From NCBI GenBank assembly GCA_910592205.1, contig CAJVPJ010000253.1:1-31945 (forward strand): a DNA stretch of 31,945 bases, written 5' to 3'. This DNA comes from Paraglomus occultum. Its lineage: Eukaryota > Glomeromycota > Glomeromycetes > Paraglomerales > Paraglomeraceae. The stretch's first letter is position 1, and each line of letters begins with the position of its first letter. Of the stretch, positions 31,384-31,945 are shown piece after piece. The translations under genes were made by a program, and so were the position numbers. The notes under the pieces are model-generated. The model was not told where the DNA came from and did no database searches. It saw only the letters and a list, made by a program, of their open reading frames with translations.

Positions 31384-31945
31384 ATCCGATGTCGGTGGTA
31401 TAATGATACAGATAAACGGTGTTGGCTTGAAGATTCGAGAAAGCTGACTTGAGAGAGAAAAAACACACTTTTATTTATACAAATTGTTTCAGATCGTACA
31501 CCATCATTCTTTGTTATAAAGTTCCTCGCAACATTACAAAAGCGTGCAAAGTTGGTGTGCAACGTTGGTCATGTCCACTGTTTGTCGTACACTTTAGATG
31601 TTTCTCAATGGACATCTGACCATTATACGCCTCTATCGTGTTAATTGACCCCTAATGATCTGCTCTGTATCACTTGAAGAAGGCGTAAGTAATGTTTGAA
31701 TGAGGGACTCATTATTATTTCTCCGTTAGTGCATCCGTATTTGAACAAGTCTGTAGTTTATCAAATAAAGCGTATATATAAACGCAGTTATTCGATGTTT
31801 CACTTAAGTTTATAGTTAAAGCGTATAAATAACTGCACACATTGTGCAGTTCAGTTTATAGTTTATAAGTGTATAAATAATTATGCATTTTCAATTAGCC
31901 AGTAGTTTAGCATGTATGTTAGAACTAGCTTTCTTCCTCAATCAA
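31384..31945. other. Spacer to the window end
   Basis: The proximal part (to about 31440) is the conserved 5' leader and promoter side of copy 3. The distal part contains the triple repeat at 31755-31890. An ATG at 31883 opens 21 codons to the window edge with a hydrophobic look (M-H-F-Q-L-A-S-S-L-A-C-M-L-E-L-A-F-F-L). It could be the start of a secreted-protein gene but is too short to call. Confidence 0.4.
31755..31890. repeat. Three spaced copies of an AGTTTAT...AAGCGTATAAATAA motif
   Basis: Copies start near 31755 (AGTTTATCAAATAAAGCGTA), 31807 (AGTTTATAGTTAAAGCGTAT) and 31853 (AGTTTATAGTTTATAAGTGT). Each contains a GTATA(A/T)ATAA box and is about 50 bp from the next. Between copies two and three is a perfect inverted repeat, ACTGCACA-CAT-TGTGCAGT (31832-31850). 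Confidence 0.6.

Overview
The window looks like AT-rich nuclear DNA of an early-diverging fungus. The best guess is an arbuscular mycorrhizal fungus (Glomeromycotina, Rhizophagus-like). The basis is short GT-AG introns of about 70-110 bp with GTAAGT/GTATGT donors, a kinase tail of the type expanded in these fungi, a fungal dual hybrid histidine kinase, a small CxC metallothionein, and gene-poor spacers holding decayed DNA transposons. This is recognition from sequence only; no search was run.

Layout. 2-371 (+): the 3' end of a protein kinase gene. 372-4554: gene-poor, with triplet and tandem repeats, a possible HMG-box relic (about 785-1359, minus) and a fold-back element (3630-3757). 4555-11043 (-): the main gene, which I resolved into 20 exons and a 1631-residue protein. 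Its order is PAS, GAF, HisKA, ATPase, receiver, GAF, HisKA, ATPase, degenerate receiver, receiver, so it is a dual hybrid histidine kinase. 12633-12960 (-): tail of a mariner-type transposase relic. 14130-14278: a diverged MITE whose better-preserved relative is at 29528-29685.

17333-17485 (+): a 50-residue cysteine-rich protein, probably a metallothionein, preceded by five copies of TGCGGCATTTT. 18694-19393: a pogo-like deletion derivative with CAGT...ACTG ends and TA flanks. 20088-20750 (-): a two-exon gene whose N-terminus resembles the ubiquitin-like header of Crinkler-type proteins. About 24.7-26.8 kb: a less AT-rich stretch of broken coding sequence, including a HAL/NPR1-type kinase fragment and a run of 18 C.

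Three paralogs of an unrecognised small protein lie at 23267-23863 (-), 27596-28144 (+) and 30862-31383 (-). They have low-complexity Asn/Ser/Pro/Tyr-rich N-termini and a conserved C-terminal block of about 40 residues. Copies one and three also share their flanks, so they come from a segmental duplication. A 3' intron is intact in one copy, has a mutated donor in another and is absent from the third.

The genes do not form an operon-like system. The kinase (environmental sensing) and the metallothionein (metal buffering) are independent. The most interesting items are the tandem kinase with its pseudo-receiver, the repeated element upstream of the metallothionein, and the three-copy family.
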